From Protonemura montana (lineage: Eukaryota; Arthropoda; Insecta; Plecoptera; Nemouridae), in the NCBI GenBank assembly GCA_947568835.1, contig OX387602.1, forward strand, positions 29,994,133-30,058,132: a stretch of DNA of 64,000 nt. The letters are read 5' to 3'. The notes below the pieces were generated by a model. The model saw nothing but the letters and a program-made list of their open reading frames with translations. It did no database searches and was not told where the DNA came from. Below are positions 1 through 10,983 of this stretch, piece after piece (position 1 is the stretch's first letter; every line of letters begins with the position of its first letter). The translations under genes and the position numbers were made by a program.

Positions 1-244
1 CTGCAATATGCTTCTGAACAGTTCGAACAGCTGGATTGATGAAAGTTTTGTCTTAAGAGGAATTGCTTAACATTTTCACAACAGGTATCCTTGCACCTTG
101 TTAGGTAAAAATGGTTTTATTTGTCCAAGTGACTTGCTTTATTTGTACATGCCAAAAGACATGGAAAGTAAGAATTTTACTGGAATGAGTTTACTGCCAC
201 ATTTCCCCCATGTAACCCCTCATGTCTTTGTTGCATGACTTCAG

Positions 245-3200
245 GTCCAGGCACAGAACACGGAAGTGGAGGAGGACGGAGAGGAAGAAACTCTCCTGGC
301 TGTCACTAAGGAAGGAAGTGAGTTGTCATCAGACTTAGAAACCATTATGTCGCAGGATGAGGAACATTCTGATATCTGGGTTGCACTATTAGAAAAACCA
401 CAACCCGTTTTTTATTTTTTATTTTATTTCCTCAAAAAGTGTATTGATGGCAGGCATCCTGCTTGTTTGTCATCTATTAGACTAGAACAACTATAGAAGC
501 TGACATAAAAATACCTTCTGTCAAATATACTGTCAAATATACTGTTTGTCATACATTATGGAGAAGTGAAATGTAGGAATAAACTGTGACCAAACAAAAT
601 CTAATTTGATACCTACTTTGTAAGGTTTCATTTCTCTGCAATAGCGCCCTAAAAATTGTCATCAACAGCTGTACTCCCTAGAGTAGCTTCTTAGCTTCTT
701 GTTATTAGGAATACTAATAGTAATACTAATAGCCTATCAAAAATTGATGCCCAGACGGGGCATCAATTTCAAATGCAAACGCAGGCATTTGCAATTTAAC
801 TTAAATTTTGCACAGCTTCTTAACTTGTTTCTTCCGTCTTAAGAAACGTGGATTGATGGTTATGATATATTTGCTGTAACCGCCAAAAGGTGCATTACCA
901 GCGAAGCCCCAAGGACCTAGCAATCAATCAATCATTCAACAAACGTCAGTGATACCTGTTGCCCCTTGCAATGCTAACCTATCTTGCAGCACCCACCGCT
1001 CCGTCAGCTGTGAGGTTGGCTGGCGCAACGTCCACAGAGCTGACAATTCAGTGGAGCCTGCCTGACCTCATCAACGGTCAGTTGCGTTCGTTTCTGGTAA
1101 CCGTGGAGCAGACGGACTCTGCCAATGCCACTGACTGCTGCCAAGACTACCCCATGAAAGAGATTGTCATCAAGATGGAAGAGACAAGCTACCAGTTGAA
1201 GGTAAATTTAGTGTCATGAAATTATGCTGCGCGTTTGCTTGTCGCTGTTTGGCGACCGGCTGTGTGCTGACACTTGCCTGTACGATATATACCTGTGTAA
1301 ATTATAAGTAGCATAGAAACAGACAAGTGTAGCGAGTCATCAACACGCATCAAAACAAGGCTTGAAACAAAATTAACTTGCAGTGGCAAAGCTGAAAATC
1401 CAGGCAAAATCGTTTAATTAACCAAATGACTTGACCCATTACACTGCATTTTTTTTTTTATTTTTTACATAACTTTGGTACAACTATACCGGTGGCTAGA
1501 AGCAATATAAATATTATTAATTAACTACATGTTTTGATAATAATATTATTATACATTTTAAAAGATACATTTAAACTTTGATGTAAATTTACATTTTAAT
1601 CTTTGATATATAGCTTAGGATAGCACTGGATTAATCATGGCTACCTATGTGCCAGTGCAATAGCCTTCGTAACTTTCAGTAACTTGTCAAATTCACTCTT
1701 GAAATGAACTTGTCCGCTACACACGTCCAAATGATGTCTTTAAGGAAATCGCAGACGTATTTTATTACATTATTAGGTTTTTAGTTCAGATATGTGTGCA
1801 AGAAATGTGATGATGATCAGACAAAAACTATTTGAACTGGGTTTTGAATGCTAATTGAAGAACAACTAAATTTCCTAACGTTTGGTAGCTTGTTACCTGT
1901 TACTTTATCAAGGGTACAAAAATACAAAAAGTAAGTGCATCTTAAATAAAATAATCAGGATAAATAATCAGGAAAGATGCATTTAGGAAGCTTGAACTAG
2001 GTAATTGTTATAATTTTGTGTGGTTCTTTTGTTACCGGAAAATTGTCAGGACTGCTCTTACCCTTGATAAATTAACACGGATCTTAAAACTATCATAGTG
2101 ATTATAATCAGTTAAAGAAGGCCTTAGATGTGCAAAGTAATGTCGACCAGACTGGCAGGGGGTCCCTGTCAGGAAAAAATAAAAATGGGTCCATGAGATG
2201 TAAATGGTGGTCCACGGATTGGAGTTCATTTAGACTGCATGCATAGTAACTCAGTGCTGGTTAAGCATTAACAAAGAACTTACGGTAAAGTTTAGAAAGG
2301 GTTACCAGCAGCTCTGGCTTCAGAAATATATTTCTGTTGCTGATCCTGCGTTATGAGATGTATCAAAAAAAATATTGTGATATCATTTCCTTCTCCATAC
2401 CTTGTTGAACGCGGTTTTAGTGCAGAAACCAATCTTCTTCCAAATCACTGAATGTGGACATTTACGACTAAACCTCAGCATTCATTCAATAATTTTATGT
2501 AAGAATTTTACTAGGTTCTGACTTATTTCGTTCCAAATATCTTTTCAATAAAGATAAGAATCAAAATTATGCAGGTTTTTTTAGAGTTTGTCTTCTTTGA
2601 AAAAAAAACCCTTTCACAGTGTGCTCAGTTGTATTTAAAAAGTTCAGAAAACTACAATATTAGGCATCCTATGGTGGGAGAGTGGGGGGGGGTCTAAATA
2701 AATAAAATGGGTCAATAAAATGACTGAGCAAGGGGTCTAAAGTTTGGGAGCCTATGGCTTAGTACATTCATCAATCTTTGCTAACAGCTGGCCCGCTAGG
2801 AAACTGTTTCATTGATTGTAGTGAATATGGAAAGGGATAAGGAGCGCAGAAGAACATTTCTCGTCATGTGGTGCACTTAATGAGAAATTTATAGAAATCC
2901 CAAAAATAATAATTTTTGTTATGTTGAATTTGTCATTGTTAGAGATGATTTATCTGCAAACAGATGAAACCTGTTTTACAGATTTTTTTGATTACGTTTT
3001 ATATCCATGCACATGTAAATTTGTTCTTTTTCCACTTTCCCATGTATTTAACGGGTAATATGTAAAGTGATTGGAGAGAAGGTTGGTGATAAGACTGAGA
3101 TCTCATGGTTCTGTGCAGATGTCTGGGCTGCTTCCAGCATCCAGCTACCTGCTGAGCGTGTCTGCCAAGACGTTTGCGTTTGGGCCCTCGGTAAGCGTCT

Positions 3201-4438
3201 TGGGCCGCACCCGGCCCCCTGTCCCTGAAATGCTGACTCCGCCCATGGTCACATTCGCCTCCTCTAGGATCTTTAATGTCGGGATGCAGCCGGCACGGCA
3301 ACACGACTTGCTCAGGTAGGAGAGCTAACCGGCCATCTATGCCATGATTGGAGAGAAACGTATATGGTGCCTTGCACACCTGCATTAAATGCACAAGTTA
3401 CTCTGGCGTCAGCATTTTTTTTTTTTACTTTTGTGAAAATATATTCATTTCCTTGTAGAGTACTAAATTGATAGTGGATGCCAAGAGATGGGTTTAAATG
3501 TAAGAGTAGAGGAAATCTTAATGTAGCTATCCTAAGAAAGCAGAACATAAAAAACCTTATTGTCTTTCCCAGCCAGCCTTTTCACTGCCGGTTAGTTGCT
3601 CATCCTCCTTTCCTCTTGGAGGAATCAGGGACTATGCTAGGGGGTGGCAAGCGAAGGCTGGTGCCACCGGGAAAAAATCTCAGCCTCCCATTTCCCTGGT
3701 TTTGATATTTTTAACTGGCAAAATTGCAGAGGTAAATCTAGTCTTTGCAGAGGTCAAATTCCTGGCGTCTTCACTAGGAGGAATCTCATAGTATAGTATC
3801 ATATTTCACTAACACACAGCCATTTGTGCTTAATGTATGCCAAGTATCTATTATCCGGCTTGCCTCAGCGGTCAACTGCTTCTATTTGCGACCTCCGAGG
3901 ATTTCAAGCGAAATGATACCGCCGCGCTGGACATCTTCAACCCATGGCTGGCCGCCGAGTTGGCTTCCATCAACACTACACTCTACCTTGCTGCCGAGTT
4001 CACCCATGTAAGATCACGCTGCTATAGCAACAGAAACATAGCGTTGATTGCAGTACAGCTTCAGAAAACTACATGCATGTTGCCGGGGGCAAAAATTCTT
4101 GTTGCCTAGTTTAATAGTCCAAAAAATAACACTTTCCACCGGAGAAAATCTTTGGAAGGCAAGAAAAATTCCAGTGCTTTTGGACCTAGTTTGGGATATT
4201 GGCTTTTGGTACTTTGACAGCCTGTCACCTGGCGTTTTGTTTATTTCAGTACGACGTTAGGAATGGCCTTCTCATGATAACCCCTGGACTGGAACGAGTG
4301 CGAGGGCACTTTGGGTGGATCCAGGTGCCGCCACTGGTCTCTGGCACATACCAGTTGGTTCAAGTCGCTGTGCTCGATTATCGCGGTGTTTTGAACATGA
4401 GATTTGTGCGCAGCAACAGCTTTTATGTTTTTACCTAA
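245..4438 (+). CDS. 3' part of a gene with a fibronectin type III domain (5' end missing)
   Basis: I read five exons by eye: 245-317, 990-1201, 3119-3315, 3869-4007 and 4250-4438, the last ending in TAA. Each intron begins GT and ends AG and all four joins keep frame (phases 1, 0, 2, 0), giving 269 C-terminal residues. A short acidic run (VEEDGEEE) leads into an FN3 domain spanning exons 2 and 3. Its marks are PTAPSAVRL, the core Trp in LTIQW, the Tyr of SSYLLSVSA, and the closing SVLGRTRPP. The last ~120 residues match no family I recognise; they contain NPWLAAELASIN and end FYVFT with no membrane segment after FN3. Upstream exons should lie outside the window, so the N-terminal domains are unknown. 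A receptor tyrosine phosphatase ectodomain or another FN3 cell-surface or secreted protein is possible but not shown. An AATAAA lies about 100 nt after the stop. Confidence 0.75.
318..989 (+). other. Intron of the FN3 gene with a palindromic repeat fragment
   Basis: Bounded by GTGAGT and TTGCAG. Positions 737-770 hold an inverted repeat in which TTGATGCCC is answered by GGGGCATCAA. The words AAAAATTGATGCCCAG match the end of the tRNA-like foldback element at 59.6 kb, so this looks like a relic of the same family. No other coding signal seen. Confidence 0.4.
1823..2070 (+). repeat. Penelope-like terminal repeat, rearranged copy in intron
   Basis: Positions 1823-1915 match the start of the repeat at 39.0 kb (AAAACTATTTGAACTGGG, then a diverged ACGTTT core). 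Positions 1976-2070 match the later part of that same repeat in inverted orientation, and the word TTTATCAAGGGTA occurs in both orientations. The element therefore sits inverted on itself inside the second intron of the FN3 gene. See the copies at 38967 and 55096. Confidence 0.5.
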
Positions 4439-4538
4439 ACTTGAACGCATGTTACGCAAACACATATAATAAGTACATTACCTTGTGTTCTCTTCTATGC
4501 TTTTTTTTCTAAATGTGTTATATAGTAGTCTCGAGAAC

Positions 4539-4544
4539 AATAAA
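4539..4544 (+). terminator. Polyadenylation signal AATAAA of the FN3 gene
   Basis: A canonical AATAAA lies 101 nt after the TAA at 4436-4438, a usual 3' UTR length. A T-rich stretch follows. Confidence 0.6.
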
Positions 4545-5442
4545 CCAGAGGCTAGAATCTTTACATCCAAGAAAATTATTTTCCATTTCAAAATAGGAAA
4601 AAAAAAAACCAAGTTTGTCCTTTTTTTATCATGATTTCCAGACCCAATTTCAAAATAACATTACTTTTATCTGAGTAGATAGTAGATGATCCAAGTATAA
4701 CGACAAGAATTTAATTATTATACTAGGTAAAATATTTATGGAATATTCTGTGGCAAACCACCCTTTGTAGACAATTGTCTCTCGGTGGTGGACGAGAATT
4801 ATCACTGGAGTCAACAATCAATCACAGCAGCTATGACTTCACCAAGATAATTCAAACCTTTGGGTGAAACATTTTCCCAGTGACGTTCTGCTTTTTGTAT
4901 TCCCTGAGCCCCGTGGAGGTGCCATGCGATAGAGGGGCCGTGCCATGTTGTCCTGGCGCGCGCTCAGGCGGCAATACCTCGCACTACAAGCTTCTGAGAA
5001 TATCGTGCCTCAGTTAGTGCTGCCACCATGTGGCCTTCAAACAACTCACGCTAGACCGAAATGGCCTTAATTAGCGCAAGAGTTCAAATGACCGAATCCT
5101 TGGCCATGAGATTTCATGTCAAAAATAATATGACTATATTCCGGTTGGAATACCGTCACATTGCTCGTGTCGCGGTATCGCAAACATGGCGTCGGAAAAA
5201 GGCTGGTTTGGCCGGGACAAGTGTTTTATAGTCGTCGCCAATGCCTAGCATGGCCTGACATGCAAAGACCCGGCTTTAGCGCTATACCTACCATCCACCC
5301 ACGCATCACCTTCTGGTCTGGCATTTGAGCAAGCTTGGGCGCAAACTTCCAACTCTCATGTTGGTATTGACAGGAGAATCTTTGGTCAGGTAGTACAGAG
5401 GGACAAACTACGCGCTTAAATGCTCATTTTGCTAATACAAAC
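4545..5442. other. Intergenic spacer between the FN3 gene and cuticle gene A
   Basis: No convincing coding signal or recognised repeat. The two genes converge here, with plus-strand and minus-strand 3' ends facing each other. Confidence 0.4.
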
Positions 5443-5448
5443 TTTATT
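5443..5448 (-). terminator. Polyadenylation signal AATAAA of cuticle gene A
   Basis: Minus-strand AATAAA about 320 nt after the gene A stop. Confidence 0.45.
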
Positions 5449-5768
5449 TACACATGTACAAATCAAACTGTCAGATATAACGGACTCACACATGGTCGCA
5501 TCGGTTTCAGATGCAATCGCGAATCCAAAGAGATTTAGATCAACATTCATTCATGCACGTCAAGAAACTTTGGAGCTTTTAAATTCGACCTGGGACGTCA
5601 GAAGACATGGCAGCACGATGAGACGTTTTTTGGTAAGTCTTTGGGAAGTTCGTGTCAAAGCTGCCGAGCGCATCTCGGGTCCGGGACTCTAAATGCATCC
5701 ACGGACCTTCCAGTGCACACCATGGAAGCGTACTATGGAAGCAAGGAAGGAAGGTAGAGCCAGCCGGG

Positions 5769-8700
5769 TTAGTAGATTCTAAGGAGAGCGTTGTCTGATC
5801 CGTACGTGTAAACGGGCGCCTGGATCGGACTGACGTCCTGGTATTGAATGGCAAGGAAGCCCGAGTTCTGGGGGGCAGGTTCAGCGACCAGTCTCTGGAA
5901 GACGCGCTGGTCGCGCGACGTGGTGTAGGCAACGCGCTGCAGGCGTCCGTCGGGCAGGAGGACGAAGTAAAGGCCACTGGCACCGGCGTCTCCGGCGTCG
6001 GCTTCGGCGCGTGCGCGGGCGAACGCGCGGGCGTCGGCGTTGGCGAACGCGTTGGCGCTGGCGAACGCACTGGGGCCGCCGTTGCCGCCGTCGCCACGCG
6101 GGGCGTCCACGTCGCTGGCGGTGTCGTCTTCGTACTACGGCCAAGGTTACAAAGGGGGTTGGTTAAGGCTGGTGTATCCGCTCGGGGCTGTGTGGTGGTC
6201 GATAACCGGTCGTTAACTTGCGAGTGAAATTGCAACATTTGTTTTACATCTATACGTTGGTTGTTGGTTCTTTATACGTTGTAGCGCATACTAAAGCAAT
6301 GTATATTATGCGAATCAACAATTTACAGTTTTGTTGATTGATCGAGAATTGTGTTTAACGACGCACTGTTTAGACATCTGGCCATGCGGCACTGGTCTAA
6401 TTGCGTCGGTGAATGAGTGGATGATGATGAAGATGATGATGAATCTAACCTAGCCTAGAAGGGAGGAGGGGAAACCCGGTGCCGGCACGTAGCCTACTCC
6501 TGTCGAAGAGCACCAAGGGGACCACCGGCTTAATGTCCCTTCTGAAGGACTGTGCAACGCGAACAACAGGATTCCTCCACAAATCCATGCTGTCGAGAGG
6601 TTGATAAGCAAGGCGAGTGAAGTTGCTGAACTAACTTTCATCCCTCCAACCTCTCTCCCGAACAGAACTGCTCATGTGTATGATGGTCACCCATCCAATA
6701 CCTGACTCAGCGCAGTGTTGCTTAACTTTCATCCCTCCAACCTCTCTTCCGAACAGAACTGCTCATGTGTATGATGGTCACCCATCCAATACCTGACTCA
6801 GCGCAGTGTTGCTTAACTTTCATCCCTCCAACCTCTCTTCCGAACAGAACTGGTCATGTGTATGCCGGTCACACATCCAACACCTGACCCAGCGCAGTGT
6901 TACTTAACTTTGGTGATCTAACGAGAACCGGTGTTTCCAACTTTACTCGCAGGAACTTATGGAAGAATATTTTCGAAGTCTGTCAGGCAATCTCAGCATC
7001 GTCATCGCCAAAGTTGAATCTACAATTTTTTTTGAATATAAATATTTTCTTGTTTTAAGCTGGTAACAAAAATGACCTTCGAAAATGTTCAGTTATAACA
7101 AATTTGTTCGGCTAAGCGAGCATTGGGTACGTCGAAACTAATCTCACAATACGAGCTAACGAGGTGCTCAAATAAAATCCACAAATTGATTCATTTCGAC
7201 TGGTTTCAAATTATTTCAAGATCTTTTGATCAAAACCATCCGGCATAAAATATTCGTGACGCTCTTTCCTTGGATAACTTTGTCGTGACACAAACAGAAA
7301 ATATTATTTGCACAAAACGATTTCTCAACCGCAAATGAACACTGGTCAGGTGATAGAAAATTAACTGCCATTTACAATCGACATAGCGGTCGTTCTTCGG
7401 AATTGCGCCAACACAGCAACAAGCCATCGAATGCGACCAGAGGCCATCGGTATGCATCGTTCCAGCCGGCGAGTCATGTCTTCGGCGACCACGTGCCGCA
7501 TGCAACAATGGAGGCGTTTGCTAATTGTTGCTACTGGCTACGTGCCAACTACCTACACCGAGTTGCCAAAATTGTGGCGCAATTTTGGGCCCCGCTCGGC
7601 CGTGAGCAGGTGAAGAGTATGGCGTTGAGCAAGCACGACGTTGAGGCGATCACCGCGTCAACGTGCTCGTGACGAGAGGATACTTTAAGATTCTAATGGG
7701 TCCAGTTCTACTGGGTTTTGAGATGCAAATAGAAATGTCTGATTGGGCTGTGACCATGGAGATGAGTTGTTTACTGACGGATATATGTTCATCCAGCAGA
7801 TAGATTGCATCGCTTTATTGCTTGCAGTGCAGCAAACGTGGACCGATTTAATGCGTAATATCCGAGTGTTTTGAGCAATGCATTGCATTCGGTGCAGGAC
7901 CGGTGGTTGCAAATGCAACTGAAATAAGTGGTTGCAAGCAGACCGCACGTTTGCTAAGTAACACTATTCTCTATTTCGTAAAACGCATTGCCATTGGCAT
8001 TGAGTGACGCGACGAGACACATTTTCTTTTCATTGACCCTGAAACGCAATGAATGTCATTGACTCTGACCTGATGTTCTCCACAAGACCGTTTCTTTGTC
8101 TTGTTTACGTCTTGTTTGTGTCATTTCACCATTAGATTAGATTTTTTTACCCAATATGCTTATTTTTGCAACCCTCAAATTGTGGCCTGTAATTGTGAAG
8201 AATTAGTGCACTTGGCAGTTCTCATGGTAAAATCGTATTTGAGAGACGTTCCGAATCTTGACGAAGTTTCTTCTGAGGCACAAATCAAAATGTAACTTTA
8301 CAAAGCAGGGACACTCCATTTTCTAGGTACGTAAGTTAAGTTTCCATTTTTACTTTTAAGCAATGAACTACGTCAAGAAGGTCCTATATTTGAATAACCC
8401 TTGGCTATTGTAAGTTTGAACATGTGATTACCTCTGGCTGCTCGGTGACCGGCTCGGTGACCGACTCGGTGACCTGCTCAGTAGTGGTCGGTGCTTCTGT
8501 GGTCGGTGCCTCCGTTGTGCTGGGAGGGCCGTATGACGAGCTCGGTGGCGGCGGGGGGCCGTACGAAGGCTTGGGAGCGGGGGGCGGCACATTGTATGAG
8601 TCACGGGGTGCCCCTCGCACGGGTAGCAGGAATGCACGTCCTGACGGCTTCCACCCAGAGGGAGGGTACGGCCCCCCGGCGGCGGCGGGTGCGTCACCTT

Positions 8701-9557
8701 TCGGTGGCTCGCTGAGCACCGTGCCGAGCACGCTCAGGAGCACGAGGCTCGATGACAAGACGAATACCTGCGCGAAGGAGACGGAAGTGGTCGGTCAGTA
8801 CAAAATATATAAAGCAACCCTGCCAGGGTTGAACGTTACATCCTTTACAAACAACTAATGTTGCAAGCCTTGAAAAATTATGCTTCTAAGCTGATAGTGT
8901 TCTGATTTCAGGGGCTTGAATGAATTTCAAACTATTGCGGTAATATTTTGCAGTAGTGCTTCAGTCCCGATTTCCCTTTGCAAGTGGTTTTAGTAAGTGC
9001 TGGGAATGGACAAGAATTTTGTTTCTTACATGTCACTGCTGCAATTGTCAACACTTGAGACAGACAAACTACGGGCCTAGCGTTGACGTCACCACGATAA
9101 TGAGCAAGACTGATCTAGATACAGAATTGCATTTTGGTCGAACGGAGCCATTTTGGTAATTTTCCTTCCTCTATCTTCGACATGGCCCTAAACTTGGTTT
9201 AATATATATTTTGGGGCCTTATAACGACCAGAGTAGATTAATTCAACCCAAATTTAATCCGTTTTCTACAAAATACTCAATAGTTATCATTTTAACTTGA
9301 ACGGGGCCTTTAACTGCAAAATTTCTGTTTGATACAATATTCCCCTAAAATAATTGTCCCTTAAAATAATATTTCCTTAAAATAAAATCACTATGCATGT
9401 TTTCCAATTCACCACTTTAGACTTTGATGCCTGCGTTGTAAAATGGTAATTCAATTAGCTTAACAACTCCAATGCACTGAACACTCCGTGCTTAACGAAG
9501 CAACGCTCTTGTGAGACGCCACACTGTATACGCCTTTACCCATGTGTGTACCTTCAT
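5769..9557 (-). CDS. Cuticle gene A: diverged secreted cuticle protein, three exons
   Basis: Exons 9552-9557 (Met-Lys), 8432-8767 and 5769-6134, all introns phase 0, predict 235 residues. The first exon ends AAG|GTACAC. Exon 2 completes a signal peptide (MKVFVLSSSLVLLSVLG..., cleavage probably before EPPKG). It then encodes a Pro-rich stretch with SYGPP motifs and a Thr/Glu tail (TTEAPTTEAP, VTESVTEPVTEQPE). Exon 3 follows a cGTAG acceptor and begins YEDDTASDVDAPRG. It has an Ala-rich stretch, then YFVLLPDGRLQRVAYT, which resembles the PDG core of Rebers-Riddiford domains, and ends LLRIY. Unlike its neighbours it has no EPANYEF block, so chitin binding is less certain. The exon plan, signal peptide and promoter place it in the cluster. 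Intron 2 holds a SINE with a trimeric 5S head. A missed exon in the 2.3-kb intron 2 is possible, though phases match without one. Confidence 0.7.
6351..6941 (-). mobile_element. 5S rRNA-headed SINE, copy 1, with trimeric head
   Basis: In minus-strand sense it begins with 5S-like sequence: ACACCGGTTCTCGTTAGATC, then AAGTTAAGCAAC and TTGGATGGGTGACC-like blocks, which are 5S internal promoter elements. A body with CTCGACAGCATGGATTTGTG and a tail ending CGTCGTTAAACAC follow. The head unit is repeated three times with an exact 91-bp period (boundaries at 6633, 6724, 6815, 6906). It lies in intron 2 of cuticle gene A, in the same sense as the gene. Short GAT-rich repeats sit before the tail. Confidence 0.8.
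6633..6905 (-). repeat. Three tandem 91-bp units of the 5S-like SINE head
   Basis: The word AACTTTCATCCCTCCAACC, or a close variant, recurs at 6633, 6724 and 6815, and the last unit closes at 6906. All steps are exactly 91 bp. Units differ by a few substitutions, for example GCTCATG versus GGTCATG. Confidence 0.85.
6942..8431 (-). other. Rest of intron 2 of cuticle gene A
   Basis: No RR-type exon or recognised repeat seen on either strand. Open frames here lack any domain signal. Confidence 0.35.
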
Positions 9558-9613
9558 GTTTCAATGGATGGATGTGGCCGATGGATGTGTTCTGGATGCA
9601 AGTGTCACTCGAC

Positions 9614-9647
9614 TGATGACCACCTAGCACTCGGGCGTCCCTTTATA
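9614..9647 (-). promoter_or_regulatory. Core promoter of cuticle gene A
   Basis: Minus-strand TATAAAGG starts at 9647. A CATCAGTC initiator has its A at 9614, 33 nt downstream, and the ATG lies 57 nt further on. Spacing and initiator match the other cluster genes. Confidence 0.7.
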
Positions 9648-9829
9648 CGCATCGCCGCCGGGCGCGTGTCGGACGCTGGCATTGGCCCGCATTGGCCCAT
9701 CCATTGTCTTCGGCGTCGCGGCGATCTGTGGTCAGCCGACGGCGACGTCTGCCGAATGACAAGCAGCCGATCGACGAGCCCATGGGGCAACCACAACTGA
9801 TCGACTGGAACCTAGGCTTGGTTGATTTG

Positions 9830-10195
9830 TTGTGTTTAGCGACGCTCTGTTTTGACAACGGATCATGTGGAATTGGGTAATTGGCGTCAGTGAATACGTG
9901 GGTAATGATGGGGATGATGATGAACCGAACATAGTCTTAGATGGAGGGAGGGAAAGCCGGTGCTGACATGTCAAAGAGTAATAAGGGACCCTTCTTAACG
10001 TCCCTTCCGAAGGACAGTATTTTAAACAACAGTATTCCACTGCTAACTCATGCTGTCGAGAATTTGATAAACAGGACGAGTGAAGCTGTTCTACCTTCTT
10101 ACGTGGATTCCTCTAGCTTCCCTTCTAAGCAAAACTGGTCGTGGTTGTGATGGTCACCTATGCAATTACTGACCCAGAGCGGTGTTGCCTTGATT
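9830..10195 (-). mobile_element. 5S rRNA-headed SINE, copy 2 (degenerate)
   Basis: Same order as copy 1 on the minus strand: tail (TGTGTTTAGCGACGC), GATGATGATG run, CCTTCCGAAGGACAG, ATGCTGTCGAGAA, and one worn 5S head (GATGGTCACCTATGCAATTACTGACCC). It is more diverged than the other long copies and lies just upstream of gene A. Confidence 0.65.
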
Positions 10196-10933
10196 TTAAC
10201 CCCTTGGAGTTTGGCGGTTTGGAACCTAGTGAAGTGAATGAAATGGGTATTTGAAAAATTAAAATCGTTACAAGTATCAGTACAAACTTCTTGTGAAGAG
10301 CGATAGGAACTTGGTCAGCGACAACACAAATTAGTTTCTTTTCAAACAACCTGTAGGTTGTTTACAAATCGTGCCTGCCTCTTGAGAAAAGATCTTCATG
10401 AGCGAGGACTAGGGATTAATCCTGATATAAGACCAGTATTAGACCAGAATTGTCTGGTGTTAATCATCTTTTCTGGCCCATTTCACACCGACATCATCTT
10501 CCTCCTCTGAACCTTATAAAAAGACCCGTTGTTGGCTCGCCCCATTGCTTGAAATGTTTCACTCCGTCACATTTCTTGCGGCAAGTGTATGGAACCAAGC
10601 TTCGGAAGACGCATTCCCATTGTCCTTCTCTCCCAGAATATTGATCAGTGGACAACAAACATCGGTGTGTCACCTCTGCCAGAACAATAGACCCTGGGTT
10701 TTTTGGGGAGGAAATTTTCAGAAAGTGTCCGCTGGTTCGTCGCCATCGAAGCCGCCGGTCGTTTGTGGTTGTTATATCGCCCGTTGCATGTTAATTCGCG
10801 AGTGAACCTCTCTGCAGGCCAGGGGGCAGGGACCCGGAGGTTGCATTACGGGTTTGCAAAGTTTGTTTTGTGGAATGGGATGTGAATAAGTGGCACCCAC
10901 CATCATGCCAAGCATCCAACCCCAGAGGTTTTT

Positions 10934-10983
10934 TTTGTGGTGTTAACGACGCACTGTTTTAACATCTGGCCATGCGGCACTAG
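10934..10983 (-). mobile_element. 5S SINE tail fragment
   Basis: Only the tail is present: a GTGGTGTTAACGACGC-like word followed by CATCTGGCCATGCGGCAC. Confidence 0.6.

Noticed and set aside
5844..6227. Plus-strand frame opposite gene A exon 3
   Set aside because: GC-rich antisense shadow with no supporting signals.
6633..6905. Functional 5S rRNA genes
   Set aside because: Only the inner promoter blocks resemble 5S. Units are 91 bp and the rest of the 120-nt rRNA is missing; they are SINE heads.
8424..8858. Plus-strand frame opposite gene A exon 2
   Set aside because: The minus strand gives a signal peptide and phase-0 splice sites; the plus frame is Gly-rich noise.
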